Made by a program: the position numbers and the translations under genes. Positions 20,224-29,851 of a stretch of 64,000 bases of DNA are shown here, in pieces. The DNA is taken from positions 3,961,943 to 4,025,942 of the forward strand of contig NC_007626.1 in assembly GCF_000009985.1 (NCBI RefSeq), read 5' to 3'. The notes beneath the pieces were generated by a model. That model had not been told where the DNA came from. It did no database searches and was given only the letters and a program-made list of their open reading frames with translations. Position 1 is the stretch's first letter. The number at the start of each line of letters is the position of its first letter. The DNA comes from Paramagnetospirillum magneticum AMB-1. Its GTDB lineage: Bacteria > Pseudomonadota > Alphaproteobacteria > Rhodospirillales > Magnetospirillaceae.

Positions 20224-21002
20224 CCGGCATGGCCCCCGTCGCCTACTCGCTGGCCAAGCGCGAGTTCACCCGCTTCATCCGCCAGCCCCAGCGCGTGGTC
20301 GGCACCGTGGCGCAACCGCTGCTGTTCTGGCTGTTCCTGGGCGCCGGCTTCGGCGGCTCGTTCCGCCCGGCCGGCATGGAGAACGTCACCTATCTCGAAT
20401 ACTTCTATCCCGGCGTGATGCTGATGATGATGCTGTTCGCATCCATCTTCTCGTCCATCACCATCATCGAGGACCGCGACGCGGGCTTCCTCCAGGGCGT
20501 GCTGGTCGCCCCGGTGTCGCGTCTGGCCATCGTGCTGGGCAAGGTGCTGGGCGCCACCTCCATCGCCATGATCCAGACCCTGATCTTCACCATCGCCGCG
20601 CCTTTCCTCGGCCTGCATCTGGGGGCGGGGTCCCTGGTGCTGCTGCTGATGGGCTTTCTGCTCACCGGTATCGGTTTTTCGGCGCTGGGCTTCCTGCTGG
20701 CCTGGGGGATGAAGTCCACCTCGGCCTTCCACGCCGTGATGATGGTGTTCCTGATGCCCTTGTGGATGCTGTCGGGCGCCCTGTTCCCCATCGGCAACGT
20801 GCCCGCCTGGATGAAGGCGGTGATGCTGGCCAATCCGGTCAGCCACGCCCTGGTGATCATCCGCGCCCCCTTCTATGGCGGCCCCGAGCGGCTGTTCACC
20901 GACACCCACTATCTGGTGTCGCTGGCGGTGACCCTGGCCTGGGCCGGGATCTGCCTGGGCCTGTCCATGGCCCGCGTCAATCGCCGGGAAAAGGGCGTCT
21001 GA
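20220..21002 (+). CDS. ABC-2 type transporter permease
   Basis: 260 residues with six hydrophobic segments and the ABC-2 signature region around LGATSIAMIQTL and FLMPLWMLSGALFPIGNVP. It forms the membrane channel for the ATPase encoded immediately upstream, with a 4-base overlap. NodJ and DrrB-like exporters share this pattern. The cargo cannot be deduced; neighbours (cobB upstream, an HD-GYP gene downstream) give no clue. Confidence 0.9.
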   Translation: MTGMAPVAYSLAKREFTRFIRQPQRVVGTVAQPLLFWLFLGAGFGGSFRPAGMENVTYLEYFYPGVMLMMMLFASIFSSITIIEDRDAGFLQGVLVAPVSRLAIVLGKVLGATSIAMIQTLIFTIAAPFLGLHLGAGSLVLLLMGFLLTGIGFSALGFLLAWGMKSTSAFHAVMMVFLMPLWMLSGALFPIGNVPAWMKAVMLANPVSHALVIIRAPFYGGPERLFTDTHYLVSLAVTLAWAGICLGLSMARVNRREKGV

Positions 21003-21144
21003 GTCCCCCCTTCCTCCGGTCGCCGCCCCTATCCTTCCGTGGCGAGGAAAGTGTGGGGCGGTAAGGTGATTACCCTCTTTTCTTATTCTGATTCTGGTGC
21101 ATTCTGCGCACCTTCGAGGGGGCTCGATCTTTAGGGGGATGGGT

Positions 21145-24100
21145 ATGGCTGGGCGGATGCGCCTTGGGCTGCAATTCAGCATCGTGCTGATCATCGCCTT
21201 CGTGGTGGTCTGCCTGACGGTGACCACGGCGGGCAGCATCTACTTCGCCAGCACCAATGCGGCGCGCGAGGGGGCGCGGCGGCTGTTCGGTGAAATCACC
21301 GCCAAGGTCGCCGACCGGGTCGAGGGGCAGATCGGCGACCTGCTGGATCTGGCCGGGCTGGGCGCCGCGCTTCCCGCCATCGGCACGCCCATCGCGGGTG
21401 ACGGCACCGATCATCCCCTGGTTCCTTTCATGCTCCGCCTGCTGGAGCAGAATTCCAGTCTCTACGCCGCCTATGTGGGGCAGATGGACGGCGCTTTCTT
21501 GCAGGTGATCGCGGCGCGCGACGACCGCCGCATCCGCGACGCCATCGGCATGGCGCCGGCCGGCACTCACTTCATCATCCGGACCATCGGCGGGTCCGCG
21601 GACCAACGCCGCGAGTCCTGGGTTTTCCTCGATTCCGCCTTCAGCCGGCTGGGAGCGGCGGACAAGGGGGAGGTCAGCTACGACCCGCGCCTGCGCCCCT
21701 GGTACAAGGCGGCGCTGGTCGGCCAGGGCAGCGTGCTGTCCGAGCCCTATGTGTTCAATTCCCTGCAGGCCCCGGGCCTGACCGCGTCCCGCCGCGCAGC
21801 AAGCGCCGAAGGGACGGTGTTCGGCGTCGACATCGCGCTGAAGGGCCTGTCGGACTTCGCCGCCCAGCAGAACGTGTCCCCGCGTGGCGGGGTAGTCCTG
21901 CTTGACCAGAAGCGCCGCATCCTGGCCATATCGCCGCAATTGCTCAGCGGAACGGACAAGGAGCCGGGTCCCCTGGCCGAGTTGTCGAGCATGGAGACGC
22001 CGCTGCTCCGGATTCTCGGCGCATCGCGGACCGGCGAGGCAGACCTGGCCTCCACCGCCGAGGGCGAGGTCCTCACCCAGATGACCGAATGGCGGCATGC
22101 CAGCGGCCAATCCATCGGCATCGGACTGGCCGCGCCGTTCGCGGACTTCACCGGTCCCATCGCCGACATGCAGTCGCGCATCCTCAAGGCGGCCGGGCTG
22201 GTCCTGCTGCTGGTGGTGCCGCTGTCCACCCTGTTCGCCCGGCGCGTCGCCCGCTCGGTGCGCCATCTGGTGGCCGAGGCCTCCAGGGTCCGCGAGTTCG
22301 ACTTCACCGGCTCGGCGCCCCGCGCCTCGCTGATTTCCGAATTCCACGACCTGTCCGAGGCCTTCGGCCTGATGAAGCAGACCATCCAGGGCCGCACCAA
22401 CGATCTGGCCGCCGCCCAGAAACGGCTGGAGCGGGTGGTCGACCTCGGCATCGCCATGTCGTCGGAACGCGACCACGGCGTGCTGATGGAAATGATCCTG
22501 ATGGGCGCCAAGGAACTGACCAACGCCGATGGCGGCACGCTCTACATCCGCGACGACGACAACAATCTGCGGTTCCAGATCATCCGCAACGACACGCTGA
22601 ACATCCGCATGGGCGGCGCCCACGAGGACCCGCCCTCGCTGCCCCCAGTCCCCATGTACAAGGATGGCCAGGAGAACCACAACAACGTGGTCAGCCATGC
22701 GGTGCACGCCCAGACCACGGTCAACATTCCCGACGCCTACGACGACACCAGCTTCGACTTCTCGGGCACCAAGGCCTTCGACGAGCGCACCGGCTACAAG
22801 TCCATATCGTTCATGACCGTGCCCCTGAAGCCCCGGGGCGGCGACATCATCGGCGCGGTGCAGCTCATCAACTCGCGCCCGCCGGGCGGCACCGAGATCG
22901 TCCCCTTCTCGCCCGAGATCCAGCGCTTTGTCGAGGCCCTGGCCGCCCAGGCCGCCACCGCGCTCTACAACCGCGACCTGCTGGACCAGCAGGAGCGGCT
23001 GATGGACGCCATGATCCAGATCCTGGCGGGCGCCATCGACGCCAAGAGCCCCTATACCGGCGGCCATTGCGAACGCGTGCCCGAGCTGTCGCTGATGCTG
23101 GCCGAGGAGGCCTGCAAGGTGACGGAGGGCTCGCTGGCCGAGTTCGCCTTCACCACACCCGACGAGTGGCGCGAGTTCAAGATCGGCGCCTGGCTGCACG
23201 ATTGCGGCAAGGTCACCACCCCGGAATACGTGGTCGACAAGGCCACCAAGCTGGAAACCATCCACAACCGCATCCACGAGGTCCGCACCCGCTTCGAGGT
23301 GCTGCTGCGCGACGAGCGCATCCGCATGCTCGAAGCCGTGGCCGCCGGCACCCCGGCGCCCGAGGCCGAAGCGGCCTTCGAGGCGGCCAAGGCGGTTCTG
23401 GCCGATGATTTCGCCTTCATCGCCGAGTGCAATCTGGGCGGAGAGTTCATGGCGCCCGACAAGGTCGAGCGGCTGAAAGCCATCGCCACCCGCACCTGGA
23501 TGCGCCATTTCGACGACCGGCTGGGCCTGGCCCACGAGGAACTGCGCCGCTGCGAGGGCGAGCCTCAGCCGCTGCCCACCGTCGAGACCCTGCTGGCCGA
23601 CAAGCCCCAGCACGTCATCCCCCGCCCGACGGATTCGGCACTGTTCGACCCCGCCTATGGCTTCAAGACCAAGATTCCGGAGAATCTCTATAATTTCGGC
23701 GAGGTCTACAACCTGTCGGTGGGCCGCGGCACCCTGTCCGAGGAAGAGCGCTTCAAGATCAACGAGCACATCATCCAGACCATCATCATGCTGAAGCAGA
23801 TGCCCTTCCCCAAGCACCTGTCCCGGGTGGTGGAATATGCCGGCGCCCATCACGAAACGCTGGTCGGGACCGGCTATCCCCGCAAGCTGGCGGCCGAGGA
23901 CCTGTCCATTCCCGCCCGCATCACCGCCATCGCCGATATTTTCGAGGCCCTGACCGCCTCGGACCGTCCTTACAAGAAGCCCAAGACCCTGTCGGAATGC
24001 GTGAAGATCCTCAGCTTCTTCAAGAAGGACAAGCACGTCGATCCCGACCTGTTCGACCTGTTCCTGACCTCGGGCGTCTATCGCCGCTATGCCGAACGCT

Positions 24101-24153
24101 TCTTGAAGCCGGAACAGATCGACGAGGTCGACATCTCCGCCTATGTGGGCTGA
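21145..24153 (+). CDS. HD-GYP-type phosphodiesterase with periplasmic Cache, HAMP and GAF domains
   Basis: 1002 residues. Membrane helix (about 10-35), periplasmic Cache sensor with YDPRLRPWYKAA, second helix (LVLLLVVPLSTLF, about 350), HAMP, a GAF domain (about 430-615), then HD-GYP. The HD pair is in LHDCGK (residues 685-686) and the GYP in HHETLVGTGYPRKL (about 910). About 225 residues separate them instead of roughly 65, so there is an insertion of about 150 residues. It would hydrolyse c-di-GMP. The ATG at 21145 is chosen because AGGGGG lies 6 bases upstream. The gene ends 13 bases into the convergent kinase gene. Confidence 0.88.
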   Translation: MAGRMRLGLQFSIVLIIAFVVVCLTVTTAGSIYFASTNAAREGARRLFGEITAKVADRVEGQIGDLLDLAGLGAALPAIGTPIAGDGTDHPLVPFMLRLLEQNSSLYAAYVGQMDGAFLQVIAARDDRRIRDAIGMAPAGTHFIIRTIGGSADQRRESWVFLDSAFSRLGAADKGEVSYDPRLRPWYKAALVGQGSVLSEPYVFNSLQAPGLTASRRAASAEGTVFGVDIALKGLSDFAAQQNVSPRGGVVLLDQKRRILAISPQLLSGTDKEPGPLAELSSMETPLLRILGASRTGEADLASTAEGEVLTQMTEWRHASGQSIGIGLAAPFADFTGPIADMQSRILKAAGLVLLLVVPLSTLFARRVARSVRHLVAEASRVREFDFTGSAPRASLISEFHDLSEAFGLMKQTIQGRTNDLAAAQKRLERVVDLGIAMSSERDHGVLMEMILMGAKELTNADGGTLYIRDDDNNLRFQIIRNDTLNIRMGGAHEDPPSLPPVPMYKDGQENHNNVVSHAVHAQTTVNIPDAYDDTSFDFSGTKAFDERTGYKSISFMTVPLKPRGGDIIGAVQLINSRPPGGTEIVPFSPEIQRFVEALAAQAATALYNRDLLDQQERLMDAMIQILAGAIDAKSPYTGGHCERVPELSLMLAEEACKVTEGSLAEFAFTTPDEWREFKIGAWLHDCGKVTTPEYVVDKATKLETIHNRIHEVRTRFEVLLRDERIRMLEAVAAGTPAPEAEAAFEAAKAVLADDFAFIAECNLGGEFMAPDKVERLKAIATRTWMRHFDDRLGLAHEELRRCEGEPQPLPTVETLLADKPQHVIPRPTDSALFDPAYGFKTKIPENLYNFGEVYNLSVGRGTLSEEERFKINEHIIQTIIMLKQMPFPKHLSRVVEYAGAHHETLVGTGYPRKLAAEDLSIPARITAIADIFEALTASDRPYKKPKTLSECVKILSFFKKDKHVDPDLFDLFLTSGVYRRYAERFLKPEQIDEVDISAYVG

Positions 24154-26310
24154 GCCGCCGGCAGGGTGAAATGGAAGACTGAGCCCTGGTCGGGCACCGA
24201 CTCCACCCAGATCCGCCCGCCATGGCGTTCGACGATCTTCTTGCAGATGGCCAGACCGATGCCCGTGCCGGCGTAGGCGTCGGGGGTATGCAGGCGTTGG
24301 AAGATGCCGAAGATGCGCTCGAAATACTGGGGATCTATACCGATCCCGTTATCGGCGACCACGCACTCCCACTCGCCGCCGGTGCGCTGCCACGACACCT
24401 TGACCAGAGGCGCGCGGTCCGGCGCCCGGTACTTGACGGCATTGCCGATCAGGTTCTGGAACAGCCGGATGACCTGGTCCGGATCGCCCATCACCCGAAC
24501 GGCCTCGCCGCCTTCCGCCACCTCGACGGCGCCGCCGCTTTCCTCGATGGCCGGTGCCAAGTGGCGCAAGGCCTGATGCAACAGCGGATCGGCGTCCATG
24601 GCGACGATGGGCGAGCCCTTGCGCTGGATGCGCGAGAAATCCAGCAGATCCAGCACCAGCCGATCCATGCGCTGGGCGCCGTCGCGGGCAAAGGCCAGGA
24701 ATTCCAGGCCGTCGCCTTCCAGCTTGGGGGCATAGCGCCGCTCCAGCAGGGAGAGATAGCTGGAGATCATGCGCAGCGGCTCGCGCAGATCGTGGCTGGC
24801 CACGTAGGCGAACTGCTCCAACTCGGCATTGGAGCGTTCCAGCTCGGCCAAATAGGTGGCCACCTTCTGCTCGGCCAGGGTCTGGGCGGTGATGTCGCGG
24901 GAATAAACCGCCACCTTGTCGGGAACGCCATCCACCCCGGGGACGGGATAGATGGAATTGTCGAGATAGAGATCGCCGCGCCGATCCAGGTAGTGGATGG
25001 CTTCGCCGGTCTGCACCACCCGGGTCACCGCCTCCTCGCGGGCCTTGGCCACATCCGGCGGGAACATGTCCCACAGGCAGCTTCCTGTCAGTTCGGTGGC
25101 CCGGCGCCCGAAGCGCGCCGCCATCACCTCGTTGACCGCCAACAAGGTGCCGTCGGGCCGGAACAGCATGATGGCGTCCGACGAGGCGTCCAGCATGGCC
25201 TGAATCAGGGCTTGGTTCTCACGGATATAGAGTTCGGTGCGCTTGCGCTCCTCGATCAGGCGGACGACACCCTCGGTCCCCCCCCGCCGCCCCTGGGCGT
25301 CGAGATAGAAGCGCGACGAGGTGGAGGCCCACAGGATGCGGCCATCCTTGTGGCGCAGTCGGAGCTCGTAATCGATGATCGAACCGCCGGCGGCTTCGAG
25401 GGCGGCCACCAGTTGGGGGCGGCTGTCATCACTGCCGTGGAAGAAGGCGGAGTCCAGCCCCAGCACCTCCTCCACCGTGTAGCCGAGCAGACCCTCCACC
25501 GAACGCGACACCATCAGCAGCCGCCCCTCGGTGTCGGTGCGATAGAAGATGTCGGGCATGTTGTCGAGAATGGCCCGCAGATCCTCCCGCGCCTGGACCT
25601 GCCGTTCGACCTGGGTTTCCAGAGCCTCGGCCTGGCGTGAGACCTCCTCGCCCAGTACGGCGGCCAGGCGGTCGGAATCCACCAGCATCAAGGCGATGAG
25701 GATCGCCACATAGCCCAGCCCGGCCAACACGTAGTAAAGCGCGAAACCGCCTTCCAGGGAGACGAACTCCCGGATCGGCCCCAGCATGGCCACCCCCAGC
25801 CCCCGCCCGGCGAGAAGGCAGCCCCAGCCGCCCAGGACGGCGGCCAGCAGCAAGAGCCCGGCGCCCGGCTCCTCCCGGCGGCGGCCAAGGACCAGCTGCG
25901 GCCCCGTGCAGAAACAACGGCACCCGGATCAACGAGGCAACGACAATGCGACCGCCAATGCTGTCGTCGGCATAAAGAAAATAGCTGACCCCAGCCATGT
26001 AGGCGGCCACAAAGGCCAGATAGAAGGCCGGTCGCACCACCCGCCCCGACAATTGGGCGCAGCAGGCGTGCAGGGTGACCGCCGCCACCGCCAGCAGCAG
26101 ATTGCCGCCGAAAATGGCCACCACCGGCGGCAGGGTTCCAATATGAATGATCAGCAGCAGGCCAAGGCCGTAGCTCGGGGCCGACAGGCCGAAGCCAACC
26201 CACCGCCGACCGTGGTGGCGCGCCAAACCATAACCGGCATAGACCAGACCGCAGGCCATGGACGTCATGGCGGCCGTGAATGCCAGTGTGCCGACATCAA
26301 GTCGAAGCAT
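24141..26310 (-). pseudogene. Sensor histidine kinase gene interrupted by a one-base frameshift
   Basis: Two frames together make one coherent kinase of 722 residues. From 26310 the first frame codes for a multi-helix membrane domain that reads IRVPLFLHGA. It then turns into Pro/Gly-rich nonsense. From about 25898 the second frame continues as QLVLGRRREEPGAG, a membrane segment, a coiled coil, two PAS domains (FYRTDTEGRL; IMLFRPDGTLL), HisKA with SHDLREPLRM, and HATPase with NLIGNAVKY and DNGIGID. Removing one base at 25899 restores the frame. Either the gene is broken or the base is a sequence error. The cytoplasmic part might still be expressed from an internal start such as TTG 25853. Confidence 0.8.
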
Positions 26311-26452
26311 CGCGCGGGCTTCCCCCCATACCTTTCGGTTAGGTGACGTTCAGATTACGGGGTCTGGCCCCGTCCGTCCATAGGGACCATCCCCATGGGG
26401 TCCTTGACCCATGGGGCTGCTTCACCATTTGCAGGAAAGCACGGAGGTCCTC

Positions 26453-27037
26453 ATGCATCGTTTTCTCCCAGCCAATCCCCTCGGCTCGTTCGTGGCCAGC
26501 ATGGTCGCCACCATCGGTCTGGCGGGCAGCCTGGCTGCCGCCACGCCCAACGACCGGCTCGATTGGGCATCGGTTCCGCTTCCCGCCATCAATGGCGGGC
26601 AACTGCCCCCGGCCTCCCTGAAGGGCAAGGTCGTGCTGGTGGTCAACACTGCCTCGCAATGCGGCTTCACTCCGCAATACCAGGGGCTGGAGGCCCTGTG
26701 GCGCCGGTACCGCGAGCGCGGGCTGGTGGTGCTGGGCGTGCCGTCCAACGATTTCGGCGCTCAGGAGCCGGGCAGCAATACCGAGGTCGCCAGCTTCTGC
26801 GAGATCAATTACGGCGTCGACTTCCCCCTGCTGGAAAAGCAGGCGGTGACCGGCGCGGGCGCCCATCCCTTCTACCGCTGGGCGGCGGAACGGACCGGGC
26901 CGCTGGGCGTTCCGCGCTGGAATTTCCACAAGATCCTGGTGGGCCGCGACGGAGGAATGGTCGACTGGTTCGCCAGCACCACGGCGCCCGACGCCGAACG
27001 CCTGCGCGCCGCCATCGACAAGGCGCTCAGCCCATGA
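26453..27037 (+). CDS. Glutathione peroxidase family protein, exported
   Basis: 194 residues. The catalytic Cys is in NTASQCGFTPQYQGLEALW, followed by the family segment VLGVPSNDFGAQEPG and the WNFHKILVGRDG motif, so the Cys-Gln-Trp-Asn set is present. It reduces peroxides with thiols. The N-terminus has a hydrophobic stretch (SFVASMVATIGLAGSLAAA) that looks like a Sec signal peptide, pointing to the periplasm. The ATG at 26453 has GGAGG 5 bases upstream. It is divergent from the broken kinase gene and overlaps the next, convergent gene by 11 bases. Confidence 0.9.
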   Translation: MHRFLPANPLGSFVASMVATIGLAGSLAAATPNDRLDWASVPLPAINGGQLPPASLKGKVVLVVNTASQCGFTPQYQGLEALWRRYRERGLVVLGVPSNDFGAQEPGSNTEVASFCEINYGVDFPLLEKQAVTGAGAHPFYRWAAERTGPLGVPRWNFHKILVGRDGGMVDWFASTTAPDAERLRAAIDKALSP

Positions 27038-27500
27038 AGCCGGGCGTCTCACGCAGGCTCCAGGTGGCGGGTCCCTTGCCAGGAAACACCGACTTCTCCG
27101 CCCGGTAATAGCGGCGATAGGCCTCCACCGGATCGGGGCCATGATAGGCTTCCGGCATGGCCTGTGGCGGTTCCGTCCAGCCATTGTCGGGAATGGGCGG
27201 CAAGGGCGGCAATCCGGCAATCACCTCGGCCGAGGCATGAACCCGGCCCCGCCGGTGAGTATATTCCTCGCCCAGGGCCAGCCCCAAGGCCCGCACCCAT
27301 TGCCAATGGGCCAGGCTGTCGCCGGTCCACAACACGCACGGATGGCGGGCATGGGTGGGGCGATAGGGCGAGGCGATGCCGTAGCGGTGCAGCACGGCGC
27401 AAAGAATCTGCGCCGTTTCCAGCACCATCTTCACCACATGCTGATCGGAATGCAGGCGGGCGGCACTGACGGGATCGCGATCGAGAAAGAAGACATTCAC
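27027..27500 (-). CDS. Conserved protein resembling pyrimidine-dimer glycosylase-like small proteins
   Basis: 157 residues. The start MNVFFLDRDPVSAARLHSD, followed by QHVVKMVLETAQILCAVL, is the signature of a conserved family often labelled pyrimidine dimer DNA glycosylase-like. Conserved His and Lys in HSDQHVVKM could act in DNA binding or catalysis. The C-terminus has a proline-rich stretch and the YRRYYRAEKS segment that recurs in the family. The assignment rests on remembered pattern only. No signal peptide. It sits between the peroxidase gene and a small unknown gene. Confidence 0.6.
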   Translation of the reverse strand: MNVFFLDRDPVSAARLHSDQHVVKMVLETAQILCAVLHRYGIASPYRPTHARHPCVLWTGDSLAHWQWVRALGLALGEEYTHRRGRVHASAEVIAGLPPLPPIPDNGWTEPPQAMPEAYHGPDPVEAYRRYYRAEKSVFPGKGPATWSLRETPGFMG

Positions 27501-27530
27501 GGCCGCATCCCTCCCCGCCCGGAAACGATA

Positions 27531-27743
27531 TCAGGCCGCCTGGGCGAAGATATCGGGGAAGCGGGCGGCTTCGATCCATTCGCGGCTGACGGTGCCGCCG
27601 TTGCGGCCCAGCACGGCGTACCAGACGATGTCGTCGGCCACGCGAATGATCTCGCAAAGAGCCAGCTTCTTCTCGCCCATGGCGAGGGCATCCTCGCAGA
27701 CCAGACTGGTATGAACGAAACGAAGGCCAAATGACGGTTTCAT
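27531..27743 (-). CDS. Small hypothetical protein (70 aa)
   Basis: Not recognised. The ATG at 27743 is used because GGAG lies 6 bases upstream; an ATG at 27761 has no signal. The protein has two cysteines, an amphipathic central segment (ALCEIIRVADDIVWYAVLGRN) and no membrane helix. It lies 30 bases upstream of the glycosylase-like gene on the same strand and could be co-transcribed. An AT-rich gap of about 140 bases separates it from yajQ. Confidence 0.55.
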   Translation of the reverse strand: MKPSFGLRFVHTSLVCEDALAMGEKKLALCEIIRVADDIVWYAVLGRNGGTVSREWIEAARFPDIFAQAA

Positions 27744-27885
27744 CGTAGACTCCATACACACGCGCCATCTTTGATGACGCAGTGCAGCATAACCCGGTTT
27801 TCCTTACGGAGTCATTTACGCCTGGATGAAAGCTCCACCCTGAAAGGGCATGGCGACCTGCCGCCAACGCATGGCTTGCGGGACT

Positions 27886-28371
27886 TCAGTCGCGAAAGTT
27901 GATGTACTGCAGCGGCTGATCCACGTCGAGCTTGCGCAGCAGGGCGATGGCCTCCTGAAGGTCGTCGCGCTTCTTGCCGGTGACACGCAGTTCGTCGCCC
28001 TGGATGGCGACCTGCACCTTCAGCTTGGCGTCCTTGATCTCCTTGACCAGCCGCTTGGCCAGAACGGTTTCGACGCCGTCCTTGATGCGGACCTCCTGGC
28101 GCACCGTATTGCCCGACGCCTTTTCCACCGTCTTGTAATCCAGCGCCTTGGGGTCGACCTTGCGCCGGGTGAAGTGGACGCTGAGCAGTTCGTGCATGGT
28201 CTTGAGCTTGGAATCATCGTCGGCCAGGACGGTGATCATCTGGTCCTTGCGCTCCACCGAGCACTTGGAGCCCTTGAAATCAAAGCGCTGGGCCACTTCG
28301 CGGGTAATGCCCGCCAGGGCGTTGTCGACCTCGGCAAGATCGGTCTTGGAAACCACGTCGAAGGAGGGCAT
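27886..28371 (-). CDS. yajQ: YajQ family nucleotide-binding protein
   Basis: 161 residues. It starts with MPSFDVVSKTDLAEVDNAL and ends with LRKLDVDQPLQYINFRD, both diagnostic of YajQ. The two ferredoxin-like repeats are typical of the family. Some YajQ proteins bind c-di-GMP or nucleic acids, which suits the many c-di-GMP enzymes in this window, but that role is not shown here. The ATG at 28371 is the family start; an in-frame ATG at 28389 adds six residues. Confidence 0.93.
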   Translation of the reverse strand: MPSFDVVSKTDLAEVDNALAGITREVAQRFDFKGSKCSVERKDQMITVLADDDSKLKTMHELLSVHFTRRKVDPKALDYKTVEKASGNTVRQEVRIKDGVETVLAKRLVKEIKDAKLKVQVAIQGDELRVTGKKRDDLQEAIALLRKLDVDQPLQYINFRD

Positions 28372-28512
28372 GTCTGGGCCTCGGCTCATTTTTCGGGACT
28401 GGCGCGAGGATACGCAGGCCTTGGCGGTGTTTCAACCCGTCTTGGCCTCGTCGTCTTGCAGCGCACCACAAGACCCTATAGTCTGACCGGAAATTTCGAA
28501 GGGGGATGCAAG

Positions 28513-29841
28513 ATGGCGGATTCCCAGGATATTTCGCTGACCGAGTTCGAGGCCCTGGTCGATCGCCTGATCGACGGCGGCTATCGCAGCCTGCCCGAGG
28601 CCAGCGGCCCGCTGGCCGACAAGCTGAAGACATTGGCGGAAAAGCTGGAGAACCGGTCTCGGTCGCTGCTGATCCAGTCCGTGGGCATGTCCATCCACCT
28701 GAACGGCACGGTCACCCAGGCGGTGCACACCTTGCGCTCCATCCGCGAGATGAGCCGGCGCATGGCCACCATCTCGGCCTCCACCGAGGAGCTGGTCTCC
28801 ACGGTCCAGGCCATCGCGCGGACCTCGGAGCTGGCCGCGGCCAACGCCCGTTCGGTGCAGGACGTCTCGGACGAAGGGGCGCGCAGCACCGAAGCGGTGG
28901 TCAGCACCATGCAGAACATCGTCACCACCGTGAACGACGCCGCCGAGCGCGTATCGCGCCTGACCGAGGCCTCGTCCTCCATCGGCGCCAGCGTCAAGCA
29001 GATCGAGCAGATCGCCCGCCAGACCAACATCCTGGCGCTGAACGCCACCATCGAGGCCGCCCGCGCCGGCGAGTTCGGCAAGGGCTTCGCCGTGGTGGCC
29101 ACCGAGGTGAAGAACCTGGCCAATCAGGTGGGCCAGGCCACCCAGGAAATCCGCTCGCGCATCGACATGCTGACCCAGGAAACCGCCGCCATCCTGACCG
29201 GCATGGGCAAGGGCGCCGAAACCGTCCGCGAGGGCGAGCAGGTGGTGCTGGGCTCGGTGGACAAGATGCGCACCGTCAGCCACGAGATCCGCGACGTCAC
29301 CACCCTGATGCAGGAGATCTCCGAGCATCTGGCCCAGCAGCGCCACGCCGCGCAGGAAATCGCCGACAACCTGGAGGCCGCCGCCGCCCGCTCGGTGGAC
29401 GACACCAAGGCCATCAACACGGTGATCGACATCTCGTCCAAGGCCAGCGGCAATCTGGCCGAAATGCTGAACGAGATGAATCTGGTGGAAATGCGCAACG
29501 CGGTCATCCACCTGGCCAAGTCGGATCACATGATCTGGCGCCGCCGCCTGGCCGAGATGCTGGCCGAAAAGACCACCATCAACCCGGACGAGCTGGCGAA
29601 CCACAAGAGCTGCCGCCTGGGCAAGTGGTACTATTCGGTCACCGACGAGAAGATCCGGAACCACCCGGCGTTCCGCGCCCTGGAAGTCCCGCACGAGAAG
29701 GTCCACCAACTGGGCATTGAGGCCGCACGGAAGTTCCGCGACAACGATTTCGACGGCGCGGTGGATTCGGTGGCGGCCATCGAAGGCCCGTCCCAGGAGG
29801 TTCAGACCCTGCTGGACGAGTTGGCCACCGCCTTCAGCTGA
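28513..29841 (+). CDS. Soluble methyl-accepting chemotaxis protein with C-terminal CZB domain
   Basis: 442 residues, with no membrane helix. A short helical N-terminus leads to the MCP signalling domain; the hairpin tip lies around QIARQTNILALNATIEAARAGE. The last about 100 residues form a chemoreceptor zinc-binding (CZB) domain: HMIWRRRLAEML, HKSCRLGKWYY, and PHEKVHQLG give the His/Cys zinc ligands. CZB receptors sense zinc or hypochlorous acid and signal to CheA. The ATG at 28513 follows a GAAGGGGG tract. It is likely cytoplasmic. The gene is divergent from yajQ and convergent with the phosphatase gene. Confidence 0.92.
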   Translation: MADSQDISLTEFEALVDRLIDGGYRSLPEASGPLADKLKTLAEKLENRSRSLLIQSVGMSIHLNGTVTQAVHTLRSIREMSRRMATISASTEELVSTVQAIARTSELAAANARSVQDVSDEGARSTEAVVSTMQNIVTTVNDAAERVSRLTEASSSIGASVKQIEQIARQTNILALNATIEAARAGEFGKGFAVVATEVKNLANQVGQATQEIRSRIDMLTQETAAILTGMGKGAETVREGEQVVLGSVDKMRTVSHEIRDVTTLMQEISEHLAQQRHAAQEIADNLEAAAARSVDDTKAINTVIDISSKASGNLAEMLNEMNLVEMRNAVIHLAKSDHMIWRRRLAEMLAEKTTINPDELANHKSCRLGKWYYSVTDEKIRNHPAFRALEVPHEKVHQLGIEAARKFRDNDFDGAVDSVAAIEGPSQEVQTLLDELATAFS

Positions 29842-29851
29842 TCGTCGCCGG

